In this document: positions 35,526 through 43,601 of the stretch, piece by piece
Position numbering within the stretch: position 1 is the stretch's first letter
Layout of the letters: the number at the start of each line of letters is the position of its first letter
Origin: GCA-002713455 sp964428745
GTDB lineage: Bacteria; Fidelibacterota; Marinisomatia; Marinisomatales; TCS55
DNA length: 64,000 nucleotides
Reading direction: 5' to 3'
NCBI GenBank assembly: GCA_964428745.1
Contig: CAYRYZ010000005.1
Location: forward strand, 1-64,000
Notes under the pieces: generated by a model
The model's database searches: none
What the model saw: only the letters and a program-made list of their open reading frames with translations
Told to the model about the DNA's origin: nothing
Translations under genes and position numbers: made by a program

Positions 35526-36488
35526 CTAGTTTTTTAAACTATCCAGTTTCAATTTAAATTCTCTAAGTTCACGAATATTGCCCAATTCAATTTCCCCAGA
35601 CTCCCATTTCAACTTGAAATCAACTTCCGTATCAGACCCACCCTGTTTTTGATATAATGGAAAAAGGTCCCCTTCTTCCCGGGGTTTATTTGTATGCAGT
35701 GTGGCAGTTAATTGATAAGCTAAATCTTCATTAATATCATTAATAACACGATTGGGGAGATTTTTTTCCAGTAGACTTTGTTCAATTCGAGAGAAGCGCA
35801 TGCCTTTCACAACATAATCCTGATAAGCTTCCCATGCGAATGGTGCGACTGCTTTAACCGACTCAGCCATCGCATCGGAAAACACTCGAATCTCGTATTG
35901 GGCATGACCGTCAGATCTAAGTCCGATAAAGTGAAGCAGATTATGAAGATCGTTTTTCCAATACCATTCCGTATAAAGATTAACCGGGAGGACAGATCGC
36001 GCCAATTCACGAGCTACACCCGCTTTATTCAATTCAGAATAAATAGCAAAACTGCGCTCTGAAATTTCTTTAAAATAATCCTGCACTTTTTGCTTTAATT
36101 CCGCTGGAACTTCACCCATTCTACCCTGCTTATTCAATGCAGATTGGAATTGAATATTCTCAGGGTCTGGATAATAAAATTCATCTCTCGCTTCAGAATA
36201 ACGAAGTGAATATTCATTAATATTGGCTGTTCGATGACGAACCCACTGACGCGCTACAAAAATAGGCATCTTACAATGGTATTTAAATTCGACCATTTCA
36301 AATGGCGTTGTATGCCTATGCCGCATAAGATATCGAATTAATCCTCGATCTTGTGAAACCTTGCTGGTTCCTTTCCCATAACTCACACGGGCAGCTTGTA
36401 CTATAGCGTCATCACCCCCCATTGAATCCACAAGGCGAACGAATCCTTTATCTAAACATTTGATAGCATCATCTGGTATCTGGGTCAT
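35526..36488 (-). CDS. thyX: Flavin-dependent thymidylate synthase
   Basis: 320 residues. The ThyX signature is perfect: RHRTANINEYSLRY (RHRx7S), preceded by FVARQWV. YGKGTSKVSQDRGLIRYLMR and LLHFIGLRSDGHAQYEIRVF are the other conserved parts. The enzyme makes dTMP from dUMP using FAD, NADPH and methylenetetrahydrofolate. It is followed after a short gap on the same strand by no further gene, and preceded by an O-methyltransferase gene 16 bases upstream. The protein is longer than the compact Thermotoga enzyme, having an extra C-terminal helical stretch (EIELGNIRELREFKLKLDSL). Confidence 0.96.
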   Translation of the reverse strand: MTQIPDDAIKCLDKGFVRLVDSMGGDDAIVQAARVSYGKGTSKVSQDRGLIRYLMRHRHTTPFEMVEFKYHCKMPIFVARQWVRHRTANINEYSLRYSEARDEFYYPDPENIQFQSALNKQGRMGEVPAELKQKVQDYFKEISERSFAIYSELNKAGVARELARSVLPVNLYTEWYWKNDLHNLLHFIGLRSDGHAQYEIRVFSDAMAESVKAVAPFAWEAYQDYVVKGMRFSRIEQSLLEKNLPNRVINDINEDLAYQLTATLHTNKPREEGDLFPLYQKQGGSDTEVDFKLKWESGEIELGNIRELREFKLKLDSLKN

Positions 36489-36504
36489 TTTCTTAATCTA
36501 TAAA

Positions 36505-37140
36505 TTATTTTTTTCTAAATATCATTACACCATCTCTAACAGGCAAAAGAAGCGACTCTAATCTATTATTATTTTTTATAAGTTCCGTCGTTTCTCTTAA
36601 TGCTTTTGCATTATCATCTTTGGGATTCAACACCTCACCACTCCAAAGCATATTATCTAAAACCGCTATTCCACCTTTTTTCAGCAAAGCAGTTCCTTTT
36701 CGATAATATTCTGGATAATTAATTTTGTCAGCATCTATAAATATCATATCAAATGACGCGACATGAAATGACTCTAGAATAGTGATTGCGTTTCCTTGAT
36801 GAACTTTTATTTTATCACCTACGTCTGACTTATTAAACCAATTTGTAGCTGTTTTAACATGTTTTTCCATAAGCTCACATGAGTGGACTTCTCCATCGAC
36901 AGGTAGAGCCTCTGCAATTTTTAATGTACTATAGCCAGTAAACATTCCAATCTCTAGCACACGTTTTGCACCAGAAATTTTAATAAGGAAATGTAAAAGA
37001 CCACTTACCAAAGGCCCAGAAAGCATTTCAGGAATTTTTTCTTTTTCCCAGGTTTTTTTAGATAATGCTTTAAGTAGTTTATTATCTGATAAAGATTGAT
37101 TTACGCAATATTCTTCAATTTTTTTTGAAACCAACTTCAT
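36505..37140 (-). CDS. O-methyltransferase, class I SAM-dependent (COMT-like)
   Basis: 211 residues. The SAM site is VLEIGMFTGYSTLKIAEALP with the acidic residue in VHSCELMEKH. The metal/catalytic part is SFDMIFIDADKINYPEYYRKG with VLDNMLWSGEVLNPKDD. This is the catechol-/caffeoyl-CoA-type bacterial O-methyltransferase pattern. The acceptor substrate is unknown. The gene starts 1 base after the metH stop in the same direction, so it may be expressed under the SAM-II riboswitch that precedes metH, which is plausible for a SAM-using enzyme. Confidence 0.9.
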   Translation of the reverse strand: MKLVSKKIEEYCVNQSLSDNKLLKALSKKTWEKEKIPEMLSGPLVSGLLHFLIKISGAKRVLEIGMFTGYSTLKIAEALPVDGEVHSCELMEKHVKTATNWFNKSDVGDKIKVHQGNAITILESFHVASFDMIFIDADKINYPEYYRKGTALLKKGGIAVLDNMLWSGEVLNPKDDNAKALRETTELIKNNNRLESLLLPVRDGVMIFRKK

Positions 37141-37141
37141 T

Positions 37142-40100
37142 TTATTTTTTGTCGGATTTACTTACACTAAAATATCGTGAATTGGGATGAGAAAAATACC
37201 AACCACACACGGATGCAGCGGGGTACATCGCTCTAGTCTCAGTTAGCGAAATACCAGTTTTTTCTGCGACTTTAAGTAAAGACCAAATATTATCTTTTTC
37301 TTCATGATCAGGGCATGCAGGATATCCTGGAGCAGGTCTAATACCCTGATATTTTTCTTTAATCAATTCATCATTATCCATTTTTTCATCAACATCATAG
37401 CACCAAAACTCTTTACGAATTCTTTCATGCATTCTTTCGGTCAATGCTTCAGCAAGTCTATCTGCTAAGATTTTTGACATAATTGCATTATAATCATCAT
37501 TATCATCTTCAAACTTTTTTACAATTTTTTCAAGTCCGTGCCCGGTTGTTACAGCGAAAAGACCAATAAAGTCATTTTTCGGAGCAATGAAGTCTGCTAA
37601 ACAATAGTTTGTTTCCCCTAAGCCTTTATCAACTGTTTGTCGAGGAAAGTGAAATTTAGCATCACCCACAAAAACAGACTCATTTTCAGCATATGCTGGA
37701 TGTATACCTATAACAGCTTTAGCTGTTAACATTTTTTGTGATATAATCTGGTCTAATAACTGTTTTCCATCATCAAAAAGTTTCTGTGCCTCATCTCCAT
37801 ACTTTAGATCATCTAGAATTCTTGGAAAAAGTCCTTTTAGCTCCCATGCGTGAAAAAAAGGTGACCAATCTATATAATCTATAAGTTCATCTAGGGGATA
37901 GTCATTAAATACTTTATTAGCTTTAAGTTTAGGAATCGGGGGCTTATACTTTTCCCAGTCGATATTAATTTTTCTCTTCCGAGCTTCTTCAATAGATAAA
38001 TGTGCCTTTAAATCTTTATTTTCGCGAGATATTCTTATTTGTTCGAATTCAGACCGCACTTCTTTAACATAATTTTCTCTTAATTCACTATTGAATAGTT
38101 TACTTACAACACCAACTGCGCGAGAAGCATCAATTACATGAATTGTAGGTCCAGAATAATTTTTCTCAATTTTTACTGCTGTATGTTTTTTACTTGTTGT
38201 AGCTCCTCCTATTAATAAAGGAATATCAAATTTTAGGCGCTCCATCTCTTCTGCAACGTAAATCATTTCATCTAAACTAGGTGTTATGAGTCCTGAAAGA
38301 CCAACAATGTCAGCTTCTAATTTTTTTGCTTCAGACAATATTTTATCTGAATGTACCATTACTCCAAGATCAATAATATCATACCCATTACAACCTAAAA
38401 CTACTCCAACAATATTTTTCCCAATGTCATGTACATCTCCTCTCACAGTAGCTAAAATAATTTTTCCATTAGATTTACCTGCTAAACCCATTTCCTTTTT
38501 TTCCTTTTCAATATAAGGCACTAAATGGGCAACCGATTTTTTCATGACACGAGCTGATTTTACTACTTGTGGTAAAAACATTTTACCTGAGCCAAACAAA
38601 TCACCGACTAAATTCATACCTTCCATAAGAGGTCCCTCTATTACATTGATTGGTCGGTCATATTTTTGTCTAACTTCCTCGGTATCTTCATCTATAAAAT
38701 CAATTATGCCTTCAACCAAAGCATGAGCAAGGCGCTGTTCAACGGACTGCTCTCTCCATGATAAATCTTTTTTCTGAGAGCGTTTTGCACCGCGGTATTC
38801 TTCGGCAATCTCAACTAAACGATCTGTCGCATCATCTCTCCTATTGAATATTACATCTTCTACTCGATCCTTTAACTTTGCAGGAATATCATCATAAACA
38901 GTTAACTGTCCTGCATTAACTATTCCCATATCCATTCCTGATTGAATTGCATGAAACAGAAAAGCAGAATGCATTGCTTCCCTAACTCGGTCATTTCCTC
39001 TAAATGAAAAAGATAGATTACTCACGCCACCACTTATATGAATTCCGGGGAGACTCTCTTTAATAGTTTTAGAAGCCTTGATAAATGCTTCTCCATAATT
39101 ATTATGTTCTTTAATTCCTGTAGCTACTGCAAAAATATTTGGATCAAAAATTATATCTTCCGGGGGCAGTCCAACTCTTTCTGTTAAAATATGATAGGCT
39201 CGAGTACATATTTGAACTTTTCTTTCATAATTATCTGCCTGACCATCCTCATCAAAGGCCATAACTATAACGGCCGCACCATATTTTTTTATCATTTTGG
39301 CTTGTTTAATAAACTCAGATTCTCCTTCTTTCATTGAAATTGAATTAACAATCCCTTTGCCTTGACAATGTTTTAGTCCGGTTTCAAGAACAGACCATTT
39401 CGAAGAGTCAATCATTAATGGGACTTTTGCAATATCTGGTTCAGAAGCAATTAATCTGAGAAAATGTGACATTGCGAATTCTGAATCGAGCAGGCCTTCA
39501 TCCATATTGATATCAATTATTTGAGCACCATTTTCAATCTGTTGACGTGCTACAGAAAGCGCTTCTTCATATTCATTATTTTTAATTAAACGCTGGAACC
39601 TGGCAGAACCAGTAACATTTGTTCTTTCACCAATATTTACAAAATTTAATTCAGGGCGGATAGTAATAGGTTCAAGTCCACTTAACCTTGTATATGGATT
39701 AATAGTTGGTAATGGTCTTGGTTTAATATTATTAACAGCTTCTGTAATGGCTCTAATATGGCTAGGTGTTGTTCCACAGCACCCTCCTACTAAATTTACT
39801 AAGCCACTCTTTGCAAACTCCTTTACTATTTCTGCCATCGCTTTAGGAGTTTGATCATATTCACCAAACTCATTGGGGAGTCCAGCGTTGGGATAAACAA
39901 AAACGTTGATTTCTGCAGTTCCTGACAGTTCAGATAGCCAAGGTCTAATTTGTTCAGCACCTAAGGCACAATTTAGCCCTACAGCTGTTATCTTAGCATG
40001 TCGAATTGAATGCCAAAATGCTTCTACCGTCTGTCCTGACAATGTTCGCCCACTAGCATCTGTGATAGTTCCAGAAACAAAAATAGGTAAGTCTTGTTTA

Positions 40101-40690
40101 ACTTCCTCTAATAATGTGCTAACAGCAAAAAGCGCTGCTTTACAATTTAGTGTATCAAAAACTGTTTCTATTAGGAAAAGATCAACTCCACCATCGAGAA
40201 GCCCTTTTGCTTGTTCATAATAAGCTTCTTTTAACTCATCAAATGTTATATTCCTATATTCTGGCTTATTAACATCTGGGCTTAATGATGCAGTCCGACT
40301 TGTAGGCCCAATGGCACCTGCAACAAATCTTGGGAAATCAGTAAAACTTTGAGCCACTGATTTTGATATTTTTGCTGCCTCATAATTTATCTCATAAATA
40401 AGATTCTGAGTACCATAATCCATTTGCGATATCGCATTCGAATTAAAAGTATTGGTCTCAATAATATCAGCTCCAGCTTCTAGATAAGATTTATGTATTT
40501 CACCAACAATTTCTGGTTGAGTAAGGCACAATAAATCATTATTGCCCTTTAGGTCTTTATCATGAGCACTAAATCGTTCATTCCTAAAATCACTTTCTTC
40601 AAGCTTATAGGATTGAACCATTGTTCCCATAGCTCCATCAAGAACTAAGATTTTCTCTTTAAACAAATTTTCTATCATTTTTATACTCAT
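37142..40690 (-). CDS. metH: Cobalamin-dependent methionine synthase
   Basis: About 1182 residues from the ATG at 40690 (a second ATG at 40678 is also possible). All four modules are present. The homocysteine domain has LVLDGAMGTMVQSY, VGLNCALG and the zinc ligands LVGGCCGTTPSHI. The pterin domain has NIGERTNVTGSARF. The cobalamin domain has DVHDIGKNIVGVVLGCNGYD and ADIVGLSGLITPSL. The SAM reactivation domain ends with GIRPAPGYPACPDHEEKDNI. The reading frame is open up to a TTG at 40771, but those 27 extra codons are the translation of the SAM-II aptamer and its terminator and are not family sequence. Expression is predicted to fall when SAM is high. The enzyme methylates homocysteine using methyltetrahydrofolate and B12. 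Confidence 0.97.
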   Translation of the reverse strand: MSIKMIENLFKEKILVLDGAMGTMVQSYKLEESDFRNERFSAHDKDLKGNNDLLCLTQPEIVGEIHKSYLEAGADIIETNTFNSNAISQMDYGTQNLIYEINYEAAKISKSVAQSFTDFPRFVAGAIGPTSRTASLSPDVNKPEYRNITFDELKEAYYEQAKGLLDGGVDLFLIETVFDTLNCKAALFAVSTLLEEVKQDLPIFVSGTITDASGRTLSGQTVEAFWHSIRHAKITAVGLNCALGAEQIRPWLSELSGTAEINVFVYPNAGLPNEFGEYDQTPKAMAEIVKEFAKSGLVNLVGGCCGTTPSHIRAITEAVNNIKPRPLPTINPYTRLSGLEPITIRPELNFVNIGERTNVTGSARFQRLIKNNEYEEALSVARQQIENGAQIIDINMDEGLLDSEFAMSHFLRLIASEPDIAKVPLMIDSSKWSVLETGLKHCQGKGIVNSISMKEGESEFIKQAKMIKKYGAAVIVMAFDEDGQADNYERKVQICTRAYHILTERVGLPPEDIIFDPNIFAVATGIKEHNNYGEAFIKASKTIKESLPGIHISGGVSNLSFSFRGNDRVREAMHSAFLFHAIQSGMDMGIVNAGQLTVYDDIPAKLKDRVEDVIFNRRDDATDRLVEIAEEYRGAKRSQKKDLSWREQSVEQRLAHALVEGIIDFIDEDTEEVRQKYDRPINVIEGPLMEGMNLVGDLFGSGKMFLPQVVKSARVMKKSVAHLVPYIEKEKKEMGLAGKSNGKIILATVRGDVHDIGKNIVGVVLGCNGYDIIDLGVMVHSDKILSEAKKLEADIVGLSGLITPSLDEMIYVAEEMERLKFDIPLLIGGATTSKKHTAVKIEKNYSGPTIHVIDASRAVGVVSKLFNSELRENYVKEVRSEFEQIRISRENKDLKAHLSIEEARKRKINIDWEKYKPPIPKLKANKVFNDYPLDELIDYIDWSPFFHAWELKGLFPRILDDLKYGDEAQKLFDDGKQLLDQIISQKMLTAKAVIGIHPAYAENESVFVGDAKFHFPRQTVDKGLGETNYCLADFIAPKNDFIGLFAVTTGHGLEKIVKKFEDDNDDYNAIMSKILADRLAEALTERMHERIRKEFWCYDVDEKMDNDELIKEKYQGIRPAPGYPACPDHEEKDNIWSLLKVAEKTGISLTETRAMYPAASVCGWYFSHPNSRYFSVSKSDKK

Positions 40691-40692
40691 AC

Positions 40693-40724
40693 TAATAAAA
40701 AACCCTAATGCTAAGATTAGGGTT
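40693..40724 (-). terminator. Intrinsic terminator between the SAM-II aptamer and metH
   Basis: On the minus strand AACCCTAAT (40716-40724), a six-base loop and ATTAGGGTT (40701-40709) form a perfect 9-bp hairpin followed by a T-run (40693-40700). It lies just before the metH start codon, so it can only act as an attenuator. The strand ACCCTA inside the aptamer (about 40763-40768) is complementary to TAGGGT of the terminator's 3' arm, giving a possible antiterminator. Confidence 0.85.
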
Positions 40725-40728
40725 AAGT

Positions 40729-40780
40729 CCTTTTTAGCACTTTTCTTTATTGTCGCGGCAATAGGGTGCAAATCACGACA
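40729..40780 (-). promoter_or_regulatory. SAM-II riboswitch aptamer upstream of metH
   Basis: The minus strand carries the SAM-II (SAM-alpha) landmarks in order and spacing. A P1 stem TGTCG/CGACA encloses TGATTTG and a CCTATTGC strand, followed by AATAAA, an A-rich linker and GCTAAAAAGG. CCTATTGC can pair with GCTAAAAAGG to form the P2 pseudoknot that binds SAM. It lies directly in front of metH with a terminator between, so SAM binding should stop transcription. SAM-II elements usually sit near ribosome sites; here the AGG is about 38 bases from the start codon, pointing to transcriptional rather than translational control. Confidence 0.9.
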
Positions 40781-41095
40781 CGTAATGAAATTAAGTTCAA
40801 TATTCGTTTGAAATCAATGAATAAGTGATAATTTTATTATTCTTGGTGATGGATAGTATGTTGTGTAGTTTTACTATCGTTGAAGATGGATTGAAGGTAC
40901 AAAATCCAAAAAGTTTTTAGGTCTGATTTTAGACCATTGCATAATAAATAAAAGAATTTTTCGACCTTAAGAAAATAGACGATCTATTTCTGTGGTATTT
41001 TATTTCGGCTGAAAAGCCGTTTATTGCCTTCCTACTCATCTTCCATTTGTAATAAATAACAACCCAAAAAGTTGATAAATCTTGGGAGTAATTAT
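40781..41095 (+). promoter_or_regulatory. Divergent gap and structured 5' leader of the RNase E/G gene
   Basis: No gene is seen here. It should contain the promoters for metH (minus) and the RNase gene (plus). Three plus-strand hairpins lie before the RNase start: GGTCT/AGACC at 40920-40935, AAATAGA/TCTATTT with a 3-base loop at 40973-40989, and CGGCT-GAAA-AGCCG with a GNRA tetraloop at 41006-41019. Long structured leaders are used by RNase E for feedback control of its own messenger in Escherichia coli; the same use here is inference. Confidence 0.45.
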
Positions 41096-42661
41096 ATGAA
41101 AAAAGAGATTTATATCAGCGAAAGTATGGGAGAATCTCGTATTGCTATCATTGAAGATAGTACGTTAGTCGAGGTTTATGTTGAGAAACAAGACCATCAA
41201 CGCATGGTAGGGAACATTTATAAAGGTCAAGTTGAAAATGTCCTCCCTGGTATGCAAGCGGCTTTTGTTGATATCGGATATGATATCAACGCATTTCTCC
41301 CCTTTTCTGAAATTGAAAATTCGGCCTATCTTTCCGAAATTGATGATAGAGATGACAATTCATCAAAGAACAAAAAAGATAATAAAAAACCTCGAAGAAG
41401 AAACAATAGTAATGTCAATGTTGATCTTAAAACAGGACAAGAAATATTTGTTCAAGTTATTAAGGAAGCATTTGCGGGTAAAGGCCCTCGCGTAACAACT
41501 GAGATTGCTTTCCCGGGCAGATTATTAGTCCTAGTTCCAAATGCAAAATATATTGGTATTTCAAAGAAAATATGGGATAAGTACGAACGACGTCGTTTGA
41601 AAAAAATTGTTTCTTCTTTAAAAGATAAAGATATGGGAGTTATAGTAAGAACAGTTGCTGAAGGCAAAAGTGAAGAATTAATAAAAAATGATTTTAATAA
41701 TTTAGTCGAAAATTGGAAAAAACTTCAGTCAAAGAGTAAGCGCACCAAGGGTACTGCATTGTTATATGAAGATCTTGAAACCGCTTCAAGTGTCATACGA
41801 GATCTTTTTACACCTGATATTGGTAAAATTGTTATCGATTCAAAGAAACTCTATAGAAAACTTCAATCTTACTTGGAAGATATCTCTCCAAACATGGCAA
41901 ATCGATTAGAACACTATAAGCTTAAACAACCATTATTTGAGAGTATGGGCTTTGAAAATGAACTAGATAAATTGTTAAGACCCAAAGTCTGGTTAAATAG
42001 TGGGGCTTATCTAATTATTGAAAAAACAGAAGCGATGGTTGTTGTCGATGTAAATAGTGGACGTTTTATTGGAAAAAAGAATCATGAAGAGAATTCTTTA
42101 AAAATAAATCTTGAAGCTTGTAAAGAAGCTGCTCGACAATTACGACTTAGAGATCTATCAGGGCTTGTTGTTATTGATTTTATAGATATGCGTGAAGATT
42201 CTAATCGGCGCAAGATTTACTATGAGCTTAGGAAAGAACTAAAAAAAGACCGTGCTAAAGTTGCCGTTTCTCCAATATCTGAATTTGGATTATTGGAAAT
42301 GACACGACAACGGATTCGATTAAGCCTATTAGACTCAATGAGCGAAGAATGCCCTACTTGCCATGGATCTGGAAGGATTATTTCACGAGAGACATTGATC
42401 ACTAGAATTGATTATTGGTTAAGGAGATATAAAGCTAAACACCGAAGCTTAAAGTTAAAACTAGAACTTCACCCAGAGATTGCTGAATTTCTAAAAAATA
42501 ATAAAAAAGCACTTAGAGGTTTAATGTGGCAAAATTTTACTTACATTTCTATCGAAGGCAATAATGATATATCTAGAGATGAATTTCGATTCCTATCTAG
42601 TGGTAACGGGCAAAAAGAGATCGAACATGTAGGTATTGAACACAAGAGAGATAAGGCTTAG
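41096..42661 (+). CDS. rng: Ribonuclease E/G family endoribonuclease
   Basis: 521 residues from the ATG at 41096, which has GGGAG seven bases upstream; an earlier TTG at 41072 lies before that ribosome site and is unlikely. The S1 domain is at about 30-125 (VGNIYKGQVENVLPGMQAAFVDIGYDINAF), with an acidic/basic insert DDNSSKNKKDNKKPRRRNN. The RNase E/G catalytic region has AMVVVDVNSGRFIG, the catalytic Asp in VVIDFIDM and GLLEMTRQRIR. The zinc-link cysteines are in CPTCHGSGRI. It lacks the long C-terminal scaffold of E. coli RNase E, so RNase G is the better name. It processes rRNA and decays mRNA. rplU follows 25 bases after the stop. Confidence 0.95.
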   Translation: MKKEIYISESMGESRIAIIEDSTLVEVYVEKQDHQRMVGNIYKGQVENVLPGMQAAFVDIGYDINAFLPFSEIENSAYLSEIDDRDDNSSKNKKDNKKPRRRNNSNVNVDLKTGQEIFVQVIKEAFAGKGPRVTTEIAFPGRLLVLVPNAKYIGISKKIWDKYERRRLKKIVSSLKDKDMGVIVRTVAEGKSEELIKNDFNNLVENWKKLQSKSKRTKGTALLYEDLETASSVIRDLFTPDIGKIVIDSKKLYRKLQSYLEDISPNMANRLEHYKLKQPLFESMGFENELDKLLRPKVWLNSGAYLIIEKTEAMVVVDVNSGRFIGKKNHEENSLKINLEACKEAARQLRLRDLSGLVVIDFIDMREDSNRRKIYYELRKELKKDRAKVAVSPISEFGLLEMTRQRIRLSLLDSMSEECPTCHGSGRIISRETLITRIDYWLRRYKAKHRSLKLKLELHPEIAEFLKNNKKALRGLMWQNFTYISIEGNNDISRDEFRFLSSGNGQKEIEHVGIEHKRDKA

Positions 42662-42686
42662 ATTCCTCGACTTTTTTAGGAATAAA

Positions 42687-43225
42687 ATGTTTGCAATAGT
42701 TAATATAGCAGGAAAACAATATAGAGTTGAAAATGGAGCTCAAATTAAAGTTCCTAATCTTAATTCTGAAGAGGGTAGTAAAGTTAAGTTTGATAATGTG
42801 CTCTTAATTGATAATGACGGGACACTCGATGTTGGTAATCCACTATTAAGTGGTGCTACGGTATCTGGTACTATTTTGAAAAATGGACGAGATCGAAAAG
42901 TCATAGTTTTCAAGAAAAAACGTAGAAAAGGTTTTCGCAGAAAAAATGGACATAGGCAATCCTACTCAATTGTAATGATAGACGCTATATCAATGTCAGC
43001 TCCAAAAACTAAAGCTGCTCCAAAAACTAAAGCTGCTCCAAAAACTAAAGCTGNNNNNNNNNNNNNNNNNNNNNNNNNNNNNNNNNNNNNNNNNNNNNNN
43101 NNNNNNNNNNNNNNNNNNNNNNNNNNNNNNNNNNNNNNNNNNNNNNNNNNNNNGCTCCAAAAACTAAAGCTGCTCCAAAAACTAAAGCTGCTCCAAAAAC
43201 TAAAGCTGAAAAGAAAAAGGATTAA
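42687..43225 (+). CDS. rplU: 50S ribosomal protein L21 with tandem-repeat C-terminal tail (contains assembly gap)
   Basis: Starts at the ATG at 42687 (AGGA ribosome site); an upstream in-frame start overlapping the RNase gene is not needed. The first ~104 residues are standard L21: MFAIVNIAGKQYRVENGA, VLLIDNDGTLDVGNPLL and KKKRRKGFRRKNGHRQSYS. After that comes a tail of repeated AAPKTK units, broken by 100 Ns at 43054-43153. In the frame that continues the repeat after the gap the protein ends APKTKAEKKKD at 43223-43225. Reading straight through the 100 Ns shifts the frame, so the gap length is a placeholder and the true length is unknown. L27 follows three bases later. Confidence 0.9.
42999..43207 (+). 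repeat. 18-bp tandem repeat array in rplU
   Basis: Units of GCTCCAAAAACTAAAGCT, encoding APKTKA, are repeated identically: three full units before the N gap (42999-43052 plus one base) and three after it (43154-43207). The gap lies wholly inside the array, so the copy number could not be resolved by the assembly. Confidence 0.95.
43054..43153. other. Assembly gap (100 N)
   Basis: Exactly 100 undetermined bases inside the 18-bp repeat. The size is not compatible with an unbroken repeat frame, so it is a scaffold placeholder, not a measured length. Confidence 0.98.
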
Positions 43226-43227
43226 TT

Positions 43228-43479
43228 ATGGCTCATAAAAAAGGAATGGGTAGTTCAAAAAACGGTCGTGATTCCAATGCCCAACGACTTGGTGTCAAAG
43301 TTGCTGATGGACAAAATATTTTTGCAGGTGGTATAATTTTGAAACAACGTGGTACAAAAATTCATCCAGGAACTAATGTTGGTCGTGGAGGAGATGATAC
43401 ATTATTTGCTACGTCTGATGGTGTAGTAAAATTTTCACGTAAAGGTAGAAAAAGAAAAATTGTAAGTGTTGTGAGCTAA
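43228..43479 (+). CDS. rpmA: 50S ribosomal protein L27
   Basis: 83 residues, fully standard: MAHKKGMGSSKNGRDSNAQR, LGVKVADGQNIFAGGII and LKQRGTKIHPGTNVGRGGDD. The N-terminal tail that reaches the peptidyl-transferase centre is intact and begins directly with MAHKKG, with no cleavable extension. It is in the usual rplU-rpmA order, three bases after the L21 stop, and closes the rng-rplU-rpmA unit at a strong terminator. Confidence 0.98.
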   Translation: MAHKKGMGSSKNGRDSNAQRLGVKVADGQNIFAGGIILKQRGTKIHPGTNVGRGGDDTLFATSDGVVKFSRKGRKRKIVSVVS

Positions 43480-43500
43480 TTCATCATCAATTATATAAAT

Positions 43501-43535
43501 AAAAAACCCTATTTTTTTCTAAAATAGGGTTTTTT
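43501..43535 (+). terminator. Bidirectional terminator after rpmA
   Basis: AAAAAACCCTATTTT (43501-43515) and AAAATAGGGTTTTTT (43521-43535) form a perfect 15-bp hairpin with a five-base loop. The GC core is flanked by A-run and T-run, so it works in either direction. It separates rpmA from mdh. Confidence 0.93.
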
Positions 43536-43601
43536 ATTTATAGTATACTTAGATAGCTTAATTTCAATTAATGTTAATCATATTAAAAATAGAGGTTTGT
43601 A

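Noticed and set aside
35515..35540. Terminator between the 2-oxoacid oxidoreductase and thyX genes
   Set aside because: A short GC-rich imperfect hairpin near TAGCGACTTCGCGGCTAG is followed by a T-run, but pairing is too poor to call with confidence.
40691..40771. Extra N-terminal 27 residues of MetH
   Set aside because: They coincide with the SAM-II aptamer and terminator, start with a TTG, and are not family sequence.
42636..43238. L21 frame continued through the Ns giving a leucine-lysine-glutamine tail
   Set aside because: The 100 N run has an arbitrary length; the correct frame after it continues APKTKA repeats and ends at 43225.
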